Positions 7,021 through 16,639 of a DNA stretch of 64,000 bases are shown in pieces. The translations under genes and the position numbers were made by a program. Source of the DNA: Microbacterium mitrae (GTDB taxonomy: Bacteria; Actinomycetota; Actinomycetes; Actinomycetales; Microbacteriaceae); assembly GCF_008017445.1 (NCBI RefSeq), contig NZ_VRSW01000003.1, forward strand, positions 21,514 through 85,513. Direction: 5' to 3'. Numbering within the stretch: position 1 is the stretch's first letter; each line of letters opens with the position of its first letter. The notes below the pieces were generated by a model that worked only from the letters and a program-made list of their open reading frames with translations, ran no database searches and had not been told where the DNA came from.

Positions 7021-9578
7021 GCTGCGGTCTCCTGCGTCGGCAGTTCCAGCACCATCGTGAGGCCACCGCCCGGGGTCGTCTCAGCGGTCAGCGTCGCGTT
7101 CATACCCTCAGCAAACCCCTTCGAGAGGGCAAGTCCCAAACCGAGCCCGGTCGTGTTGTCGGTGTCGCCCATGCGCTGGAACGGCTGAAACATATCCGCC
7201 CGCTTCTCCTCGGCAACACCTTCGCCATGATCAATCACCCGAATCTGTGCATGCTCACCGTAACTGCTCGTCGTGATCGTGACGGGTTGGTCGGCGGGCG
7301 AGTAGCGCAGCGCATTAGACAGCACGTTGACAACGATGCGACGCAGAAGGGCGGCGTCTGCGAAGACTCGCGGAACCATGGGGTCAAGTGCCAGCACCAC
7401 GGCACCCGGGCGGGCGCCGATTTCGTCGATAGAGGCGGTGATCACATCGGCCATGTCGATCATCGTGGATCGCACAGCCAGGGCCCCACTCTGCACGCGC
7501 GACACGTCAAGCAGGTCGGAGATGAGGTGGGAGAGCGTGCTGAGGCTGTCGTTGGCCGCTTCGATGAGCTCATCGCGGTCGCTGGGTGAGAGCCGGTCGC
7601 CCGCCGCCCGAATACCGCCGACGGCCGCGACGGCCGCCGCCAGCGGACGCCGCACATCGTGGCTGACCGCCGACAGCAGGGCTGAACGCACGTGGTCTGC
7701 CGCTGCGCGTTCGCGGGCTTGGCGTGCCTGCTCGGTCAGTTCTTGCCGCTCGAGCGTCGCCTCCATCTGCGTGACAATCGCGTCGAGCACACGGCGCTCG
7801 GTCGAATCTAGCGTCACACCGTGTATTTCAAGCACGGCACGGGAACCGACCGGAACCACGAGCGGCGGTTGCGGCGTCGGCTCGCCATCGACGGCGATGA
7901 TTCGGGGTTCGGTTTCAGAACTCCCCTGCGGCGTTTCGCCTGCGTGCGCTTGCGTCACGACGGGCGATTGCGTTTGGGCGGAGGGAATGGTCGTCACCAG
8001 GCGCACGCCGGTGGCGCCGAAGGCTTCGCGAGTGCGGGCGATGATGGCCTGCGCAGCGTTCTCGCCACGCAGCACACTGCCGGCGATGGTCGCGAGAAGC
8101 TCGCTCTCTGCGGTTGCGCGCCGAGCGACGCGGGCGCGGCGGGCGGCTTGATCGACGATGTAGCTGACGAGAACGGCGATGACGACGTAGAGCGCTAGGG
8201 CCAGCGCGTGCGCGGGGTCGCTGATGCGAACGGTGTTATATGGCTGGATGAGCATATAGTCCAGCGAGAGCCCGGAGAGCACCGCGGCGACGACCGCGGG
8301 CCACAGGCCTCCGACGAGCGCGACGACGACGACGAGCAGTTGGTAGGCCAACGCGCTGGGCGTGAGGTAATCGGTTCCGCGCACCTGCACGAGTAAAAAA
8401 GTCAGGAGCGGTCCGATGAGCAACGTGATCGCCAGACCCACCAGTTTGCGCTTCGTGGAGAGCGCACCGCGCAAGCGTGGAAGACGGCGGCGACCGGCCG
8501 CAGCCGCGTGGTTGACGATGTGAACGTCAATGTCGCCGCTGGTACGAATAACAGTGGCGCCGATGCCGGGCCCCGAGGTCGCGGCGGCCAGCCGGCCGCG
8601 GCGAGAGGCCCCAAGAACAAGCTGTGTCGCGTTGACCGACTTCGCAAACTCAACCAGCGTCGTCGGCACGTCTTCTCCGACAACGGCGTGGAAGGTTCCA
8701 CCCAGCGACTCGGTGAGGGCGCGTTGGGCGGTGAGCGCCGTGGGGTCGCTACCGCGCAGACCATCCTGGTGTGAGACATGCACGACAAGAAGTTCGCCAC
8801 CCGACGAACGGGCGGCAATGCGAGCGCCGCGGCGAATCAATGTCTCGCCTTCGGGGCCACCGGTCAGCGCGACCACGACGCGTTCGCGGGTCTGCCACGT
8901 GCCATCAATTTCGTGCTGCTCGCGGTAGCTCAGGAGCGCTTGCTCGACCTCATCGGCCAGCCACAGCAGCGCGAGTTCGCGCAGCGCCGTGAGGTTGCCG
9001 AGGCGAAAGTAGTTCGACAGCGCCGCATCAATGCGTTCGGCCGGATACACCTGGCCTGCGGTCAAACGATCACGCAACGCTTGGGGCGCGATATCGATGA
9101 CCTCGATCTCATCGGCCGAACGCACGACGGCGTCCGGCACGGTCTCGGTCTGCGTGATCTGTGTGATGCCACGCACCACGTCATTGAGTGACTCAATGTG
9201 CTGCACGTTGACGGTGGTGATGACGTCGATTCCCGCAGCGCGGATCTCCTCAACGTCTTGCCACCGTTTCTCGTTGCGGCTGCCCGGTGCGTTGGTGTGC
9301 GCGAGTTCATCGATGAGCGCGACGTCAGGGTGACGCGCGATGAGCGCATCGACGTCGAGCTCACTGAGCGTCACGCCGCGGTGGTCGGCGACCCGGCGGG
9401 GCTGAAGTTCGAGGCCCTCAGCCTTCGCCAGGGTCGCCGCTCGCCCGTGCGTTTCGAGCACGCCGACGACCACGTCACGGCCGTCGGCGGCCAGACGGTG
9501 ACCTTCGGAGAGCATCTCAAAGGTCTTGCCCACGCCGGGGGCGGCGCCGAGAAGTACCCGAAGGTAACCGCGTTTCAT
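7017..9578 (-). CDS. kdpD: KdpD sensor histidine kinase
   Basis: This is an 853-residue membrane sensor kinase for K+ limitation or turgor. The N-terminal KdpD domain carries the P-loop GAAPGVGKT (residues 11-19). A universal-stress-like domain follows (about 240-360), then four closely spaced membrane helices (about 385-485), a GAF-like linker, HisKA with the phosphorylated His640 in SHDVRRPL, and an ATPase domain with NVLSNALRYSP, DHGEGV and GLGLGLAL. The length is near that of the E. coli protein. It follows kdpC after a 3-base gap. Confidence 0.95.
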   Translation of the reverse strand: MKRGYLRVLLGAAPGVGKTFEMLSEGHRLAADGRDVVVGVLETHGRAATLAKAEGLELQPRRVADHRGVTLSELDVDALIARHPDVALIDELAHTNAPGSRNEKRWQDVEEIRAAGIDVITTVNVQHIESLNDVVRGITQITQTETVPDAVVRSADEIEVIDIAPQALRDRLTAGQVYPAERIDAALSNYFRLGNLTALRELALLWLADEVEQALLSYREQHEIDGTWQTRERVVVALTGGPEGETLIRRGARIAARSSGGELLVVHVSHQDGLRGSDPTALTAQRALTESLGGTFHAVVGEDVPTTLVEFAKSVNATQLVLGASRRGRLAAATSGPGIGATVIRTSGDIDVHIVNHAAAAGRRRLPRLRGALSTKRKLVGLAITLLIGPLLTFLLVQVRGTDYLTPSALAYQLLVVVVALVGGLWPAVVAAVLSGLSLDYMLIQPYNTVRISDPAHALALALYVVIAVLVSYIVDQAARRARVARRATAESELLATIAGSVLRGENAAQAIIARTREAFGATGVRLVTTIPSAQTQSPVVTQAHAGETPQGSSETEPRIIAVDGEPTPQPPLVVPVGSRAVLEIHGVTLDSTERRVLDAIVTQMEATLERQELTEQARQARERAAADHVRSALLSAVSHDVRRPLAAAVAAVGGIRAAGDRLSPSDRDELIEAANDSLSTLSHLISDLLDVSRVQSGALAVRSTMIDMADVITASIDEIGARPGAVVLALDPMVPRVFADAALLRRIVVNVLSNALRYSPADQPVTITTSSYGEHAQIRVIDHGEGVAEEKRADMFQPFQRMGDTDNTTGLGLGLALSKGFAEGMNATLTAETTPGGGLTMVLELPTQETAA

Positions 9579-9581
9579 TCT

Positions 9582-10166
9582 TTACTCGTTCTTCGAGAGC
9601 GCGTCGAGCGCGAGGTTGAGTTGCAGCACGTTGACCGTCGGTTCACCGAGGTAGCCCAGATCGCGGGGTTGCGTGTGCGATTCTACGAGCGCGAGCACGT
9701 CGGTGGTGGCCAATCCGCGTGCTTTCGCCACGGCCGTTGCCTGACTCGTCGCGTTCTCGACCGAAATGTGAGGGTCAAGACCGGAGGAAGAGCTGGTCAG
9801 CGCGTCGGGTTCAGATGCCCCGGCCGCGAGTCGTTCTGTGATCGCCGCGATCAGGTCTGGGTTCTCCGGGCCGAGGTTACTGCCCGAAGAATTGCCAGCG
9901 TCATACCCGACGGCAGAAGGTCGCGGCTGGAAGTATTCCACCAGCGGCATGCCATCTTCGTCAGTGAACGGCTGTCCCAGGAGAGCGGAACCGACGACGT
10001 CGCCGTCAGCGTTCTGAATGAGTGATCCGTTGGCTTGCGCAGGGAGCGCTACCTGGCCGACTGCCCACACGGCGGTCGGGTAGATGATGCCAAGGCCCAC
10101 GGTTGCCAGCGCGAGCGCGCGAACGGCGGTGCCGAACGTGCGTGATGTGGTGCGAGTGCTTGCCAT
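9582..10166 (-). CDS. kdpC: K+-transporting ATPase subunit KdpC
   Basis: This is a 194-residue single-pass subunit of the KdpFABC potassium pump. One N-terminal helix (ALALATVGLGIIYPTAVWAV) is followed by an extracellular domain. Visible family motifs include GSALLGQPF, YFQPRPSAVGYD, SSGSNLGPENP, and near the end SSSGLDPHISVENA. KdpC stabilises the complex and assists ATP binding by KdpB. It begins 24 bases after the kdpB stop. Confidence 0.95.
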   Translation of the reverse strand: MASTRTTSRTFGTAVRALALATVGLGIIYPTAVWAVGQVALPAQANGSLIQNADGDVVGSALLGQPFTDEDGMPLVEYFQPRPSAVGYDAGNSSGSNLGPENPDLIAAITERLAAGASEPDALTSSSSGLDPHISVENATSQATAVAKARGLATTDVLALVESHTQPRDLGYLGEPTVNVLQLNLALDALSKNE

Positions 10167-10190
10167 GATGTTTTCCTTACGCTGCGCGGC

Positions 10191-12323
10191 CTACAGGCCG
10201 GGCAGCACGCTCACGAAGAGGTCAATGATTTTGATGCCGATGAACGGGGCGATCACTCCGCCGAGTCCGTAGAGCAGGAGGTTGCGGCTGAGGAGCTTCG
10301 AAGCGCTCATCGCGCGGTAGGTGACGCCGCGCAGTGCCAGCGGAATCAACACGACGATGACCAACGCGTTGAAGATAATCGCGCTCAGCACCGCTGAGGC
10401 GGGCGATGACAGCCCCATGATGTTGAGGGCCGCAAGCCCGGGGAAAACACCCATGAACATCGCCGGAATGATGGCGAAGTACTTGGCGATGTCGTTCGCG
10501 AGGGAGAACGTCGTAAGCGCGCCGCGCGTGATCAACAGCTGCTTGCCGATGCGCACAATGTCGATGAGCTTGGTCGGGTCAGAGTCGAGGTCAATCATGT
10601 TGCCCGCCTCCTTTGCCGCGCTCGTGCCGGTGTTCATAGCCACCCCGACATCTGCCTGGGCCAGCGCGGGAGCGTCATTGGTTCCGTCGCCCGTCATCGC
10701 CACCATGCGCCCACCCTCTTGCTCCTTGCGGATCAGGTCGAGCTTGTTTTCGGGCGTCGCCTCGGCGAGGTAGTCGTCAACGCCAGCCTCGGAGGCGATG
10801 GCGGCGGCCGTGAGCGGGTTGTCACCGGTGATCATGACGGTGCGAATGCCCATCGCACGCAACTCGTCGAACCGTTCGCGCAGGCCCTCCTTGACGACGT
10901 CTTTCAGATGCACGACGCCGAGGATGCCCGCGGCGTCCGGGCCGATCACGGCGACCGTGAGCGGCGTGCCGCCATCGCCCGCGATTTGGTCGGTGACGGT
11001 CGTGACCGCAGCGTCGATGTCGGCCGCAATCGCGATGTTCTCGCTCGCGAGCCACGCACGCACGGCCGAGCCGGCACCCTTGCGAATGCGGGTGCCGTCG
11101 GGCAGGTCAAGGCCGCTCATTCGGGTTTGCGCGGTGAACGGAACCACGACTGCGGAGTCGGCGGAGGTTGCCGTTACACCGCGCAACTGCGCGAGTTCAA
11201 CGACCGATGCGCCCTCGGGTGTGGGGTCGGCGAGCGATGAAAGCGCGGCCGCACGAGTGAGGTCGGTGACGTCGACTCCCGGGGTCGCGACGAAGTCGAC
11301 GGCGCGACGGTTGCCGTAGGTGATGGTTCCGGTCTTATCCAGCAGCAGCGTGGTGACGTCACCCGCAGCCTCGACGGCACGGCCCGACATCGCGAGTACG
11401 TTGCGCTGCACGAGGCGGTCCATTCCGGCGATGCCGATTGCGCTCAGGAGCGCCCCGATCGTCGTCGGAATGAGGCACACCAGCAGCGCGATGAGCACCG
11501 GAATCGAGACCGGAGATCCGACATATCCGGCAATCGGGTTGAGTACGAGCACAACCACAAGGAAGGCGATCGAGAGGCTCGCGAGGAGAATGTTGAGCGC
11601 GATTTCGTTGGGCGTGCGCTGGCGGGCAGCGCCTTCGACGAGCGCAATCATGCGGTCAACGAACGTGTCGCCCGGCTTTGCCGTGATGTGCACCACGATG
11701 CGGTCGCTCAGTACGCGGGTGCCGCCGGTAACGGCCGAGCGGTCGCCACCAGATTCGCGCACGACAGGTGCCGATTCGCCCGTGATGGCCGATTCGTCGA
11801 TCGTCGCGATGCCCGAAATGATGTCGCCATCACCCGGCACCAGCTCGCCCGCGGTCACGATGACAACGTCGCCGACGGTGAGCTCGGTAGAAGCGACCGG
11901 GCGGGTGTCGGCCACCGTTGCGTTGACGTCGGAGGCAGCGTTGTAGTTCACGACGACAGTGGCCATCGTGGTGCTGCGGGTCTTGCGCAGGCTCTGCGCC
12001 TGCGCCTTGCCACGGCCTTCGGCGACCGACTCCGCGAGGTTCGCGAACAACACGGTGAGCCACAGCCACACCGCAATTGCGATCGTGAAGCCGAGCTCGC
12101 CGCCCGCCCCGATGAAGGGGCTCGCGATGGCGAGCACGGTGGTGAACGCCGCGCCCACCCACACGAGCATCATGACGGGGTTGCGCCACTGCTCGGCGGG
12201 ATTGAGGCGGCGAATTGTGCCGGGGAGTGCCGCCGTGAGCTGCTGCATCGACAGTGTTCGCTTGGCTTGGAAACGAGGCGAGGGCTGGGTTTCGGGCCGC
12301 GGAACCGCGGGTGCGGTGGTCAT
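10191..12323 (-). CDS. kdpB: K+-transporting P-type ATPase KdpB
   Basis: This is the 710-residue catalytic subunit that hydrolyses ATP to drive K+ uptake through KdpA. TGES (181-184) is the dephosphorylation loop, DKTGT carries the phosphorylated Asp329, and [14 protein letters not shown] plus [18 protein letters not shown] form the hinge. The membrane helices match the type IA pattern. The start is ATG 12323 ([10 protein letters not shown]), which overlaps the kdpA stop as ATGA. A longer in-frame extension upstream lies inside kdpA and is Arg/Pro-rich, so it is rejected. Confidence 0.95.
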   Translation of the reverse strand: MTTAPAVPRPETQPSPRFQAKRTLSMQQLTAALPGTIRRLNPAEQWRNPVMMLVWVGAAFTTVLAIASPFIGAGGELGFTIAIAVWLWLTVLFANLAESVAEGRGKAQAQSLRKTRSTTMATVVVNYNAASDVNATVADTRPVASTELTVGDVVIVTAGELVPGDGDIISGIATIDESAITGESAPVVRESGGDRSAVTGGTRVLSDRIVVHITAKPGDTFVDRMIALVEGAARQRTPNEIALNILLASLSIAFLVVVLVLNPIAGYVGSPVSIPVLIALLVCLIPTTIGALLSAIGIAGMDRLVQRNVLAMSGRAVEAAGDVTTLLLDKTGTITYGNRRAVDFVATPGVDVTDLTRAAALSSLADPTPEGASVVELAQLRGVTATSADSAVVVPFTAQTRMSGLDLPDGTRIRKGAGSAVRAWLASENIAIAADIDAAVTTVTDQIAGDGGTPLTVAVIGPDAAGILGVVHLKDVVKEGLRERFDELRAMGIRTVMITGDNPLTAAAIASEAGVDDYLAEATPENKLDLIRKEQEGGRMVAMTGDGTNDAPALAQADVGVAMNTGTSAAKEAGNMIDLDSDPTKLIDIVRIGKQLLITRGALTTFSLANDIAKYFAIIPAMFMGVFPGLAALNIMGLSSPASAVLSAIIFNALVIVVLIPLALRGVTYRAMSASKLLSRNLLLYGLGGVIAPFIGIKIIDLFVSVLPGL

Positions 12324-13999
12324 GAGATGAGTCCTTCTGCGAGGGGGCCGAGGGTCAGCACGGGAAAGTACGTCAGCGCCGTGAAGATCACGACGACACC
12401 CGTGAGGAGGCCGGCAAATTGCGGACGGTGAGTGGGAAGCGTGCCGACGGTCGCCGGAGCCGATGTCTGCTGCGCGAGCGAGCCGGCGAGGGCGAGCACG
12501 AGCATGATCGGCAGGAATCGGCCGAGCAGCATCGCAACACCAAGGGCAGTCGCGAGCCACGGTGTGCTTGCCGTGAGACCGGCGAACGCCGAACCGTTGT
12601 TGTTCGATGCCGATGTGAAGGCATAAAGCACTTCGCTGAGACCGTGGTTGCTGGGGTTCAAGATCGAGACGTTTTCAATCTCTTCGCGGATACCCGGAAT
12701 CGCAAAGCTCAAACCGGTTCCGAGGAGCACGAGCGTCGGCGTCACCAGAATGTAGAGGCTCGCGAGCGTCATTTGCTTCGGGCCGATACGCTTGCCGAGG
12801 TATTCGGGCGTGCGGCCAATGAGCAGGCCACCCACGAATACGGCGATCACAGCGAGCACGAGCATGCCGTACAGGCCCGAGCCCACACCGCCGGGCGAGA
12901 TTTCGCCGAGCATCATGTTGATCATTGGCATCATGCCGCCGAGCGCGGTGTACGAATCGTGCATCGAGTTGACGGCACCCGTTGAGGTCATGGTGCTGGT
13001 GGTTCCGAACAGGGTCGAACCGAGAATGCCAAACCGTTGCTCTTTACCCTCCATCGCGCCCCCAGCAAGCTGCGGAGCGGTTCCGTTCGCCGCCAACTCA
13101 GCCCAGCCGACGAGCACCAGGCTCGTGAGAAAGAGGCCAGCCATAACGCTCACGATGACGATGCCCTGGCGGGTGTCTTTCACGAGCATGCCGAACGTGC
13201 GGGGCAGCGAGAACGGGATGATGAGCATCAGCACGATCTCGAACAGGTTGGTCCACGCCGTCGGGTTTTCGAACGGGTGCGCCGAGTTCGCGTTGAAGTA
13301 GCCGCCGCCGTTCGTGCCGAGGAGCTTGATCGCCTCTTGGCTCGCGGTGAGGCCACCGGGGATCGACTGCGTGCTGCCCGTCACGGTGGTGACGTCAGTG
13401 AAGCCGTTGAGGTTCTGGATCACACCACCGGCGATCAGCACGATCGCAGCGATGAACGAGATCGGCAGCAGAATGCGCACGGTGCCGCGGGTGAGGTCTG
13501 TCCAGAAGTTGCCGAGCGTGCCGCCCGAGCGCGATGCGAAACCGCGCACAACGGCGATCGCAACGGCCATGCCGACTGCGGCCGAGACGAAGTTCTGTAC
13601 CGCGAGGCCAGCGGCCTGCGTGACGTATGCCATCGTCACTTCTGGCGAGTACGACTGCCAGTTGGTGTTCGATATGAAGCTCGCCGCGGTGTTGAAGGCG
13701 ACGCCCTCCGGAACCGGCGGGAGGCCGAGCGAGAAGGGCAACCACTGCTGTATGCGCTGCAGTGCATATACCGCGATGACGCTGACGAGGCTGAAGGCGA
13801 GAACAGCGCGCAGGTACGACTGCCACGACTGTCCGCGGCCGGAGCTGACGCCGATCAGGCGGTAGATGCCCCGCTCAACACGGAGATCTTTTGACGACGA
13901 GTACACCCGCGCCATGTACGAACCGAACGGCTTGTAGGCAACGATGAGGATGAGGGCGAGCGTGAGCGCCTGGAGCACGCCGAAGACAATGGTATTCAC
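12320..13999 (-). CDS. kdpA: K+-transporting ATPase subunit KdpA
   Basis: This is a 559-residue channel-like subunit related to Trk/KcsA-type pores, with about ten membrane helices. Selectivity-filter-like segments are visible, for example [28 protein letters not shown] sequence around residue 225 and the [10 protein letters not shown] segment near 475. It is translated from GTG 13999, one base after the kdpF stop, and overlaps kdpB downstream. Length is as expected for the family. Confidence 0.95.
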   Translation of the reverse strand: MNTIVFGVLQALTLALILIVAYKPFGSYMARVYSSSKDLRVERGIYRLIGVSSGRGQSWQSYLRAVLAFSLVSVIAVYALQRIQQWLPFSLGLPPVPEGVAFNTAASFISNTNWQSYSPEVTMAYVTQAAGLAVQNFVSAAVGMAVAIAVVRGFASRSGGTLGNFWTDLTRGTVRILLPISFIAAIVLIAGGVIQNLNGFTDVTTVTGSTQSIPGGLTASQEAIKLLGTNGGGYFNANSAHPFENPTAWTNLFEIVLMLIIPFSLPRTFGMLVKDTRQGIVIVSVMAGLFLTSLVLVGWAELAANGTAPQLAGGAMEGKEQRFGILGSTLFGTTSTMTSTGAVNSMHDSYTALGGMMPMINMMLGEISPGGVGSGLYGMLVLAVIAVFVGGLLIGRTPEYLGKRIGPKQMTLASLYILVTPTLVLLGTGLSFAIPGIREEIENVSILNPSNHGLSEVLYAFTSASNNNGSAFAGLTASTPWLATALGVAMLLGRFLPIMLVLALAGSLAQQTSAPATVGTLPTHRPQFAGLLTGVVVIFTALTYFPVLTLGPLAEGLIS

Positions 14000-14000
14000 G

Positions 14001-14090
14001 TCAGAACTTCTCCGGCTTCACGAGGGCGATCGCCAAATAGACGATGCCGGCAACGCCGAGTGCTGCCGCGATAAGACCAAAAACAATCAC
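14001..14090 (-). CDS. kdpF: K+-transporting ATPase subunit KdpF
   Basis: This 29-residue single-helix peptide reads (V/M)[18 protein letters not shown], then [10 protein letters not shown]. The closing (R/K)PE(K/R)F is the KdpF signature. It stabilises KdpFABC in the membrane. It begins with GTG at 14090, overlapping the TGA of the small ORF upstream (GTGA), and ends one base before the GTG of kdpA. It is short enough that automatic gene calling usually misses it. Confidence 0.88.
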   Translation of the reverse strand: MIVFGLIAAALGVAGIVYLAIALVKPEKF

Positions 14091-14170
14091 CGGCGGTCCA
14101 CCGCCCGGGCCATCAGCGCGACGAGTGCAAAGCACGCCACCGCTACCAACAGAAAAACCACGTCGAGCAT
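14087..14170 (-). CDS. 27-residue membrane peptide heading the kdp operon
   Basis: The sequence MLDVVFLLVAVACFALVALM then ARAVDRR gives one hydrophobic helix and a basic tail. The ATG at 14170 is preceded by AAAGGA at a good distance, and its stop overlaps the kdpF start, so it looks truly translated. Similar tiny ORFs stand before kdpF in some actinobacteria (recalled, not checked). Its role is unknown. It may couple translation or add a small subunit. Confidence 0.65.
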   Translation of the reverse strand: MLDVVFLLVAVACFALVALMARAVDRR

Positions 14171-14310
14171 GTCAATTCCTTTGTTAGGCGCGACAAATTG
14201 CCGCGTGGAGTCGATATTTCTCCTGCTGTGTTGCGTGAGCCGCCGTCCTAACGAAATCCCTACGGGCCGTGAGCCAATGCTTACGGCTTCCTTACGACGC
14301 CGACGAAATC
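14171..14310 (-). promoter_or_regulatory. Probable kdp promoter region
   Basis: This is the only gap upstream of the kdp operon. It holds near-repeats of CTTACGG and CCTACGGG (about 14257-14300) that could be KdpE sites. I cannot assign -35/-10 with confidence. Confidence 0.35.
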
Positions 14311-14338
14311 AGCCCCGTGGTTCTGGAACCACGGGGCT
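14311..14338. terminator. Palindrome from two inverted GGTTCC motifs after M20 gene
   Basis: Perfect 13-bp arms AGCCCCGTGGTTC / GAACCACGGGGCT surround a 2-base centre. The hairpin lies 33 bases after the M20 hydrolase stop on the minus strand. It contains the window-wide motif CCGTGGTTCC and its reverse complement. The T-run is poor. Confidence 0.6.
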
Positions 14339-14370
14339 GTGAGCGAACGCGCCGTCGCCGGTGCGAGAAC

Positions 14371-15585
14371 CTAGTTCAAGAACTCGCGGGCAGCGATGAC
14401 CAACGCATCGACGCCGCGCTCGATCGTAGGGTGCAGGATCGGGGCGAAGAAGGGGGAGTGGTTGCTCGGAATGTCGGCCTCGGCCGTGCCCGCTGCCATT
14501 GCTGCGGCGAACGCTTCGGGCTCAACGCCACCCCAGAACCAGTAGACGAGCGGCACGCCGGCTTCGGTCGCGAGCCACGAGACGTCTTCTGATCCGGTGA
14601 ACATGCCGGGGTCGAGCACCGCGTCCTCACCGAACGCGGTCTCCCACGCAAAGATGAGGCGGTCCGTCGCTTCGAGGTCGTTGATCGTCGGGGGCAGCGT
14701 GTGCAGAATCTCGATCGTTGGCTCTTCGGTAGCGCCCGACGCGAGAGCCTCAGCCTTGATGATGTGCTCAACCTTGTTCATCACGCCCTGACGGGCAGTA
14801 TCGTTGGGGTAACGCAGGCTGATGTCGATCGTTGCGGTCGCGGGAATGATGTTGTTCTTGAGACCAGCGTGCATCGAACCGACGGTGACGACGGCCATTT
14901 CGCGCGGATCAGTTTCACGGGAAACAATCGTCTGCAGTCGCATGACGGTCGCCGCAGCCATGACGACGGGGTCGATCGTGGTGTCGGGGCGCGAGCCGTG
15001 GCCGCCGCGTCCGTGCAGCACAACGTGCAGTCCGTCGGAAGCCGCCATTTGCGCGCCGGAACGCACGCCAATGGTTCCGGCCGGCAACGGCGCCAAGTGC
15101 TGACCCAGCACGATCGTGGGCTTCGGGAAGCGGGTGAGAACGTCGTCGGCGATCATCGCCTGGGCGCCGGAACCATATTCTTCCGCCGGCTGGAAGACGG
15201 CAACAATGGTTCCGCTCCACTTGTCAGTCGTCGCCTGCAACTGCTCGAGCGCGCCGAGCATCGCGGTCACGTGCATGTCGTGGCCGCACGCATGCATGAC
15301 CGGAACATCGGTGCCCTCGGGGTCGATGCCGCGGGCGGTCGAGGCGTAGTCGAGACCCGTTTCTTCCTTGACGGGGAGCGCGTCCATGTCAGCGCGCAGC
15401 CAGACCACCGGGCCGTCGCCATTGCGAATGACGGCGGCGATGCCGGTCTTACCGATGCCCGTCTCGTGCTCGATGCCGAGGGCGGTCAAGTGGGCTGCGA
15501 TGACACCCGCCGTGCGGGTCTCCTGGAACGACAACTCGGGGTTGCGGTGCAAGTCGATGTAGATGGCTTCAAGGTCGAGGGTCAT
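14371..15585 (-). CDS. M20 family metallo-amidohydrolase
   Basis: This is a 404-residue zinc hydrolase of the M20D amidohydrolase/carboxypeptidase group (hippurate hydrolase, N-acyl amino acid hydrolase). Metal ligands and catalytic residues are seen in HACGHDMH (about 98-105) and the Glu pair in AEEYGSGA. The dimerisation domain begins at about 185 and has GGHGSRPDTTIDPV. Substrate is unknown. The gene is last in a minus-strand run behind the GH13 enzyme and LacI regulator (16-base gap), so it is probably in the same operon, although its link to sugar use is unclear. Confidence 0.88.
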   Translation of the reverse strand: MTLDLEAIYIDLHRNPELSFQETRTAGVIAAHLTALGIEHETGIGKTGIAAVIRNGDGPVVWLRADMDALPVKEETGLDYASTARGIDPEGTDVPVMHACGHDMHVTAMLGALEQLQATTDKWSGTIVAVFQPAEEYGSGAQAMIADDVLTRFPKPTIVLGQHLAPLPAGTIGVRSGAQMAASDGLHVVLHGRGGHGSRPDTTIDPVVMAAATVMRLQTIVSRETDPREMAVVTVGSMHAGLKNNIIPATATIDISLRYPNDTARQGVMNKVEHIIKAEALASGATEEPTIEILHTLPPTINDLEATDRLIFAWETAFGEDAVLDPGMFTGSEDVSWLATEAGVPLVYWFWGGVEPEAFAAAMAAGTAEADIPSNHSPFFAPILHPTIERGVDALVIAAREFLN

Positions 15586-15601
15586 GCCCGAAGCCTAGCG
15601 A

Positions 15602-16618
15602 CTACCGCGGCGCGCGTGCAGTGGTCTCGCGCACGACCAGCTCGAACGGCAACGCGTTGGGCTGGTGCGTGACGGGCTTCTTCGTCTCGTCGAGCTCGCG
15701 GAACACCGCTTCGGCCGCACGCGCTCCCTGCTTGAGCGGAAACTGGTCGACCGTCGTGAGTCGAAAGAAGTCACCCAGTTCGTGACCGTCGATGCCGATG
15801 ATCGAGAGGTCGTCGGGCACACGGAAGCCGAGGTCGCGAGCAGCAAGAATCGCGCCGATCGCCATTTCATCGGAGCCCGCAAAGATCGCCGTCGGGCGGT
15901 CGTGGGGGCGGCCGAGGAGTTGCTTCGCGGCGCGGAATCCGCCCTCGATCGTGAAGTCGGCGGGTTCGTACAGCGCGGGGCTCGGCTCAATGTCGGCATC
16001 GCGCAGGGCCTGCTCAAAACCGAGGCGGCGCGTCGTCGGCACGTGAAAGTCGATGTCGAACTCGGGGTTTGCGCCAATGTGGGCGATCGTGCGGTGGCCG
16101 AGCGTAATGAGGTGGTTCGTCGCCATGCGCGCCACCTCGAAGTCATCGACCGTGAGGGTCGACAGCTGCGGATTGGGACCACCAATCGCGATCACCGGAA
16201 TGCCGAGCTCGAGCAACGCCTGGCTCTCGGCGTCGTCGAGCTGAATCGACACCGCGATCACGGCATCAACGCGACCGCGGCGCAAGAAGGTGCGGAAGAT
16301 CTCGCCGCGCGCCTTCTCATCGGCCGTGATGTTGTACAGCGTGATGTCGTAGCCCGCGCGGGTGACGGCCGCCGCGAGTCCGCTCAGCACGGCCGAGAAG
16401 AACCAGCGATCGAGATACGGAACAATCACGCCGATGTTGCGGGTGCGTCCGGAGGCGAGGGAGGAGGCGCTCGATGACACGACGTAGCCCAAGGCGCGCG
16501 CTGCGGTCAGCACGCGCTCCTTGGTGGGAGCCGACACGTGTCCGCGCCCGCTGAGCGCGCGCGAAACCGTCGCCGTTGAGACGCCCGCAGAGCGCGCAAC
16601 CTCATCGATGCTCACCAT
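15602..16618 (-). CDS. LacI-family transcriptional repressor
   Basis: This is a 338-residue regulator. The N-terminal helix-turn-helix reads MVSIDEVARSAGVSTATVSR, then ALSGRGHVS, followed by the hinge helix ASSLASG and a periplasmic-binding-protein-like effector domain. It is encoded 21 bases after the GH13 glucosidase on the same strand. The likely operator is TGTAAGCGCTTACA at 18330-18343, in front of the glucosidase. By inference it is a repressor released by a glucoside such as maltose or isomaltose. Confidence 0.9.
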   Translation of the reverse strand: MVSIDEVARSAGVSTATVSRALSGRGHVSAPTKERVLTAARALGYVVSSSASSLASGRTRNIGVIVPYLDRWFFSAVLSGLAAAVTRAGYDITLYNITADEKARGEIFRTFLRRGRVDAVIAVSIQLDDAESQALLELGIPVIAIGGPNPQLSTLTVDDFEVARMATNHLITLGHRTIAHIGANPEFDIDFHVPTTRRLGFEQALRDADIEPSPALYEPADFTIEGGFRAAKQLLGRPHDRPTAIFAGSDEMAIGAILAARDLGFRVPDDLSIIGIDGHELGDFFRLTTVDQFPLKQGARAAEAVFRELDETKKPVTHQPNALPFELVVRETTARAPR

Positions 16619-16639
16619 CGAGCGGCCTCCATTCGGGTT

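Noticed and set aside
12324..12560. 79-residue N-terminal extension of KdpB
   Set aside because: Lies inside kdpA in another frame; KdpB proteins begin near MTTAPA and the ATGA overlap is standard.
13037..13894. Long plus-strand ORF across kdpA
   Set aside because: Composition (Arg/Glu/Ala/His) is that of an antisense shadow of a membrane protein gene.
14371..15585. M20 hydrolase as part of the sugar pathway
   Set aside because: Only the operon position supports it; sequence shows an amidohydrolase, so no pathway was assigned.
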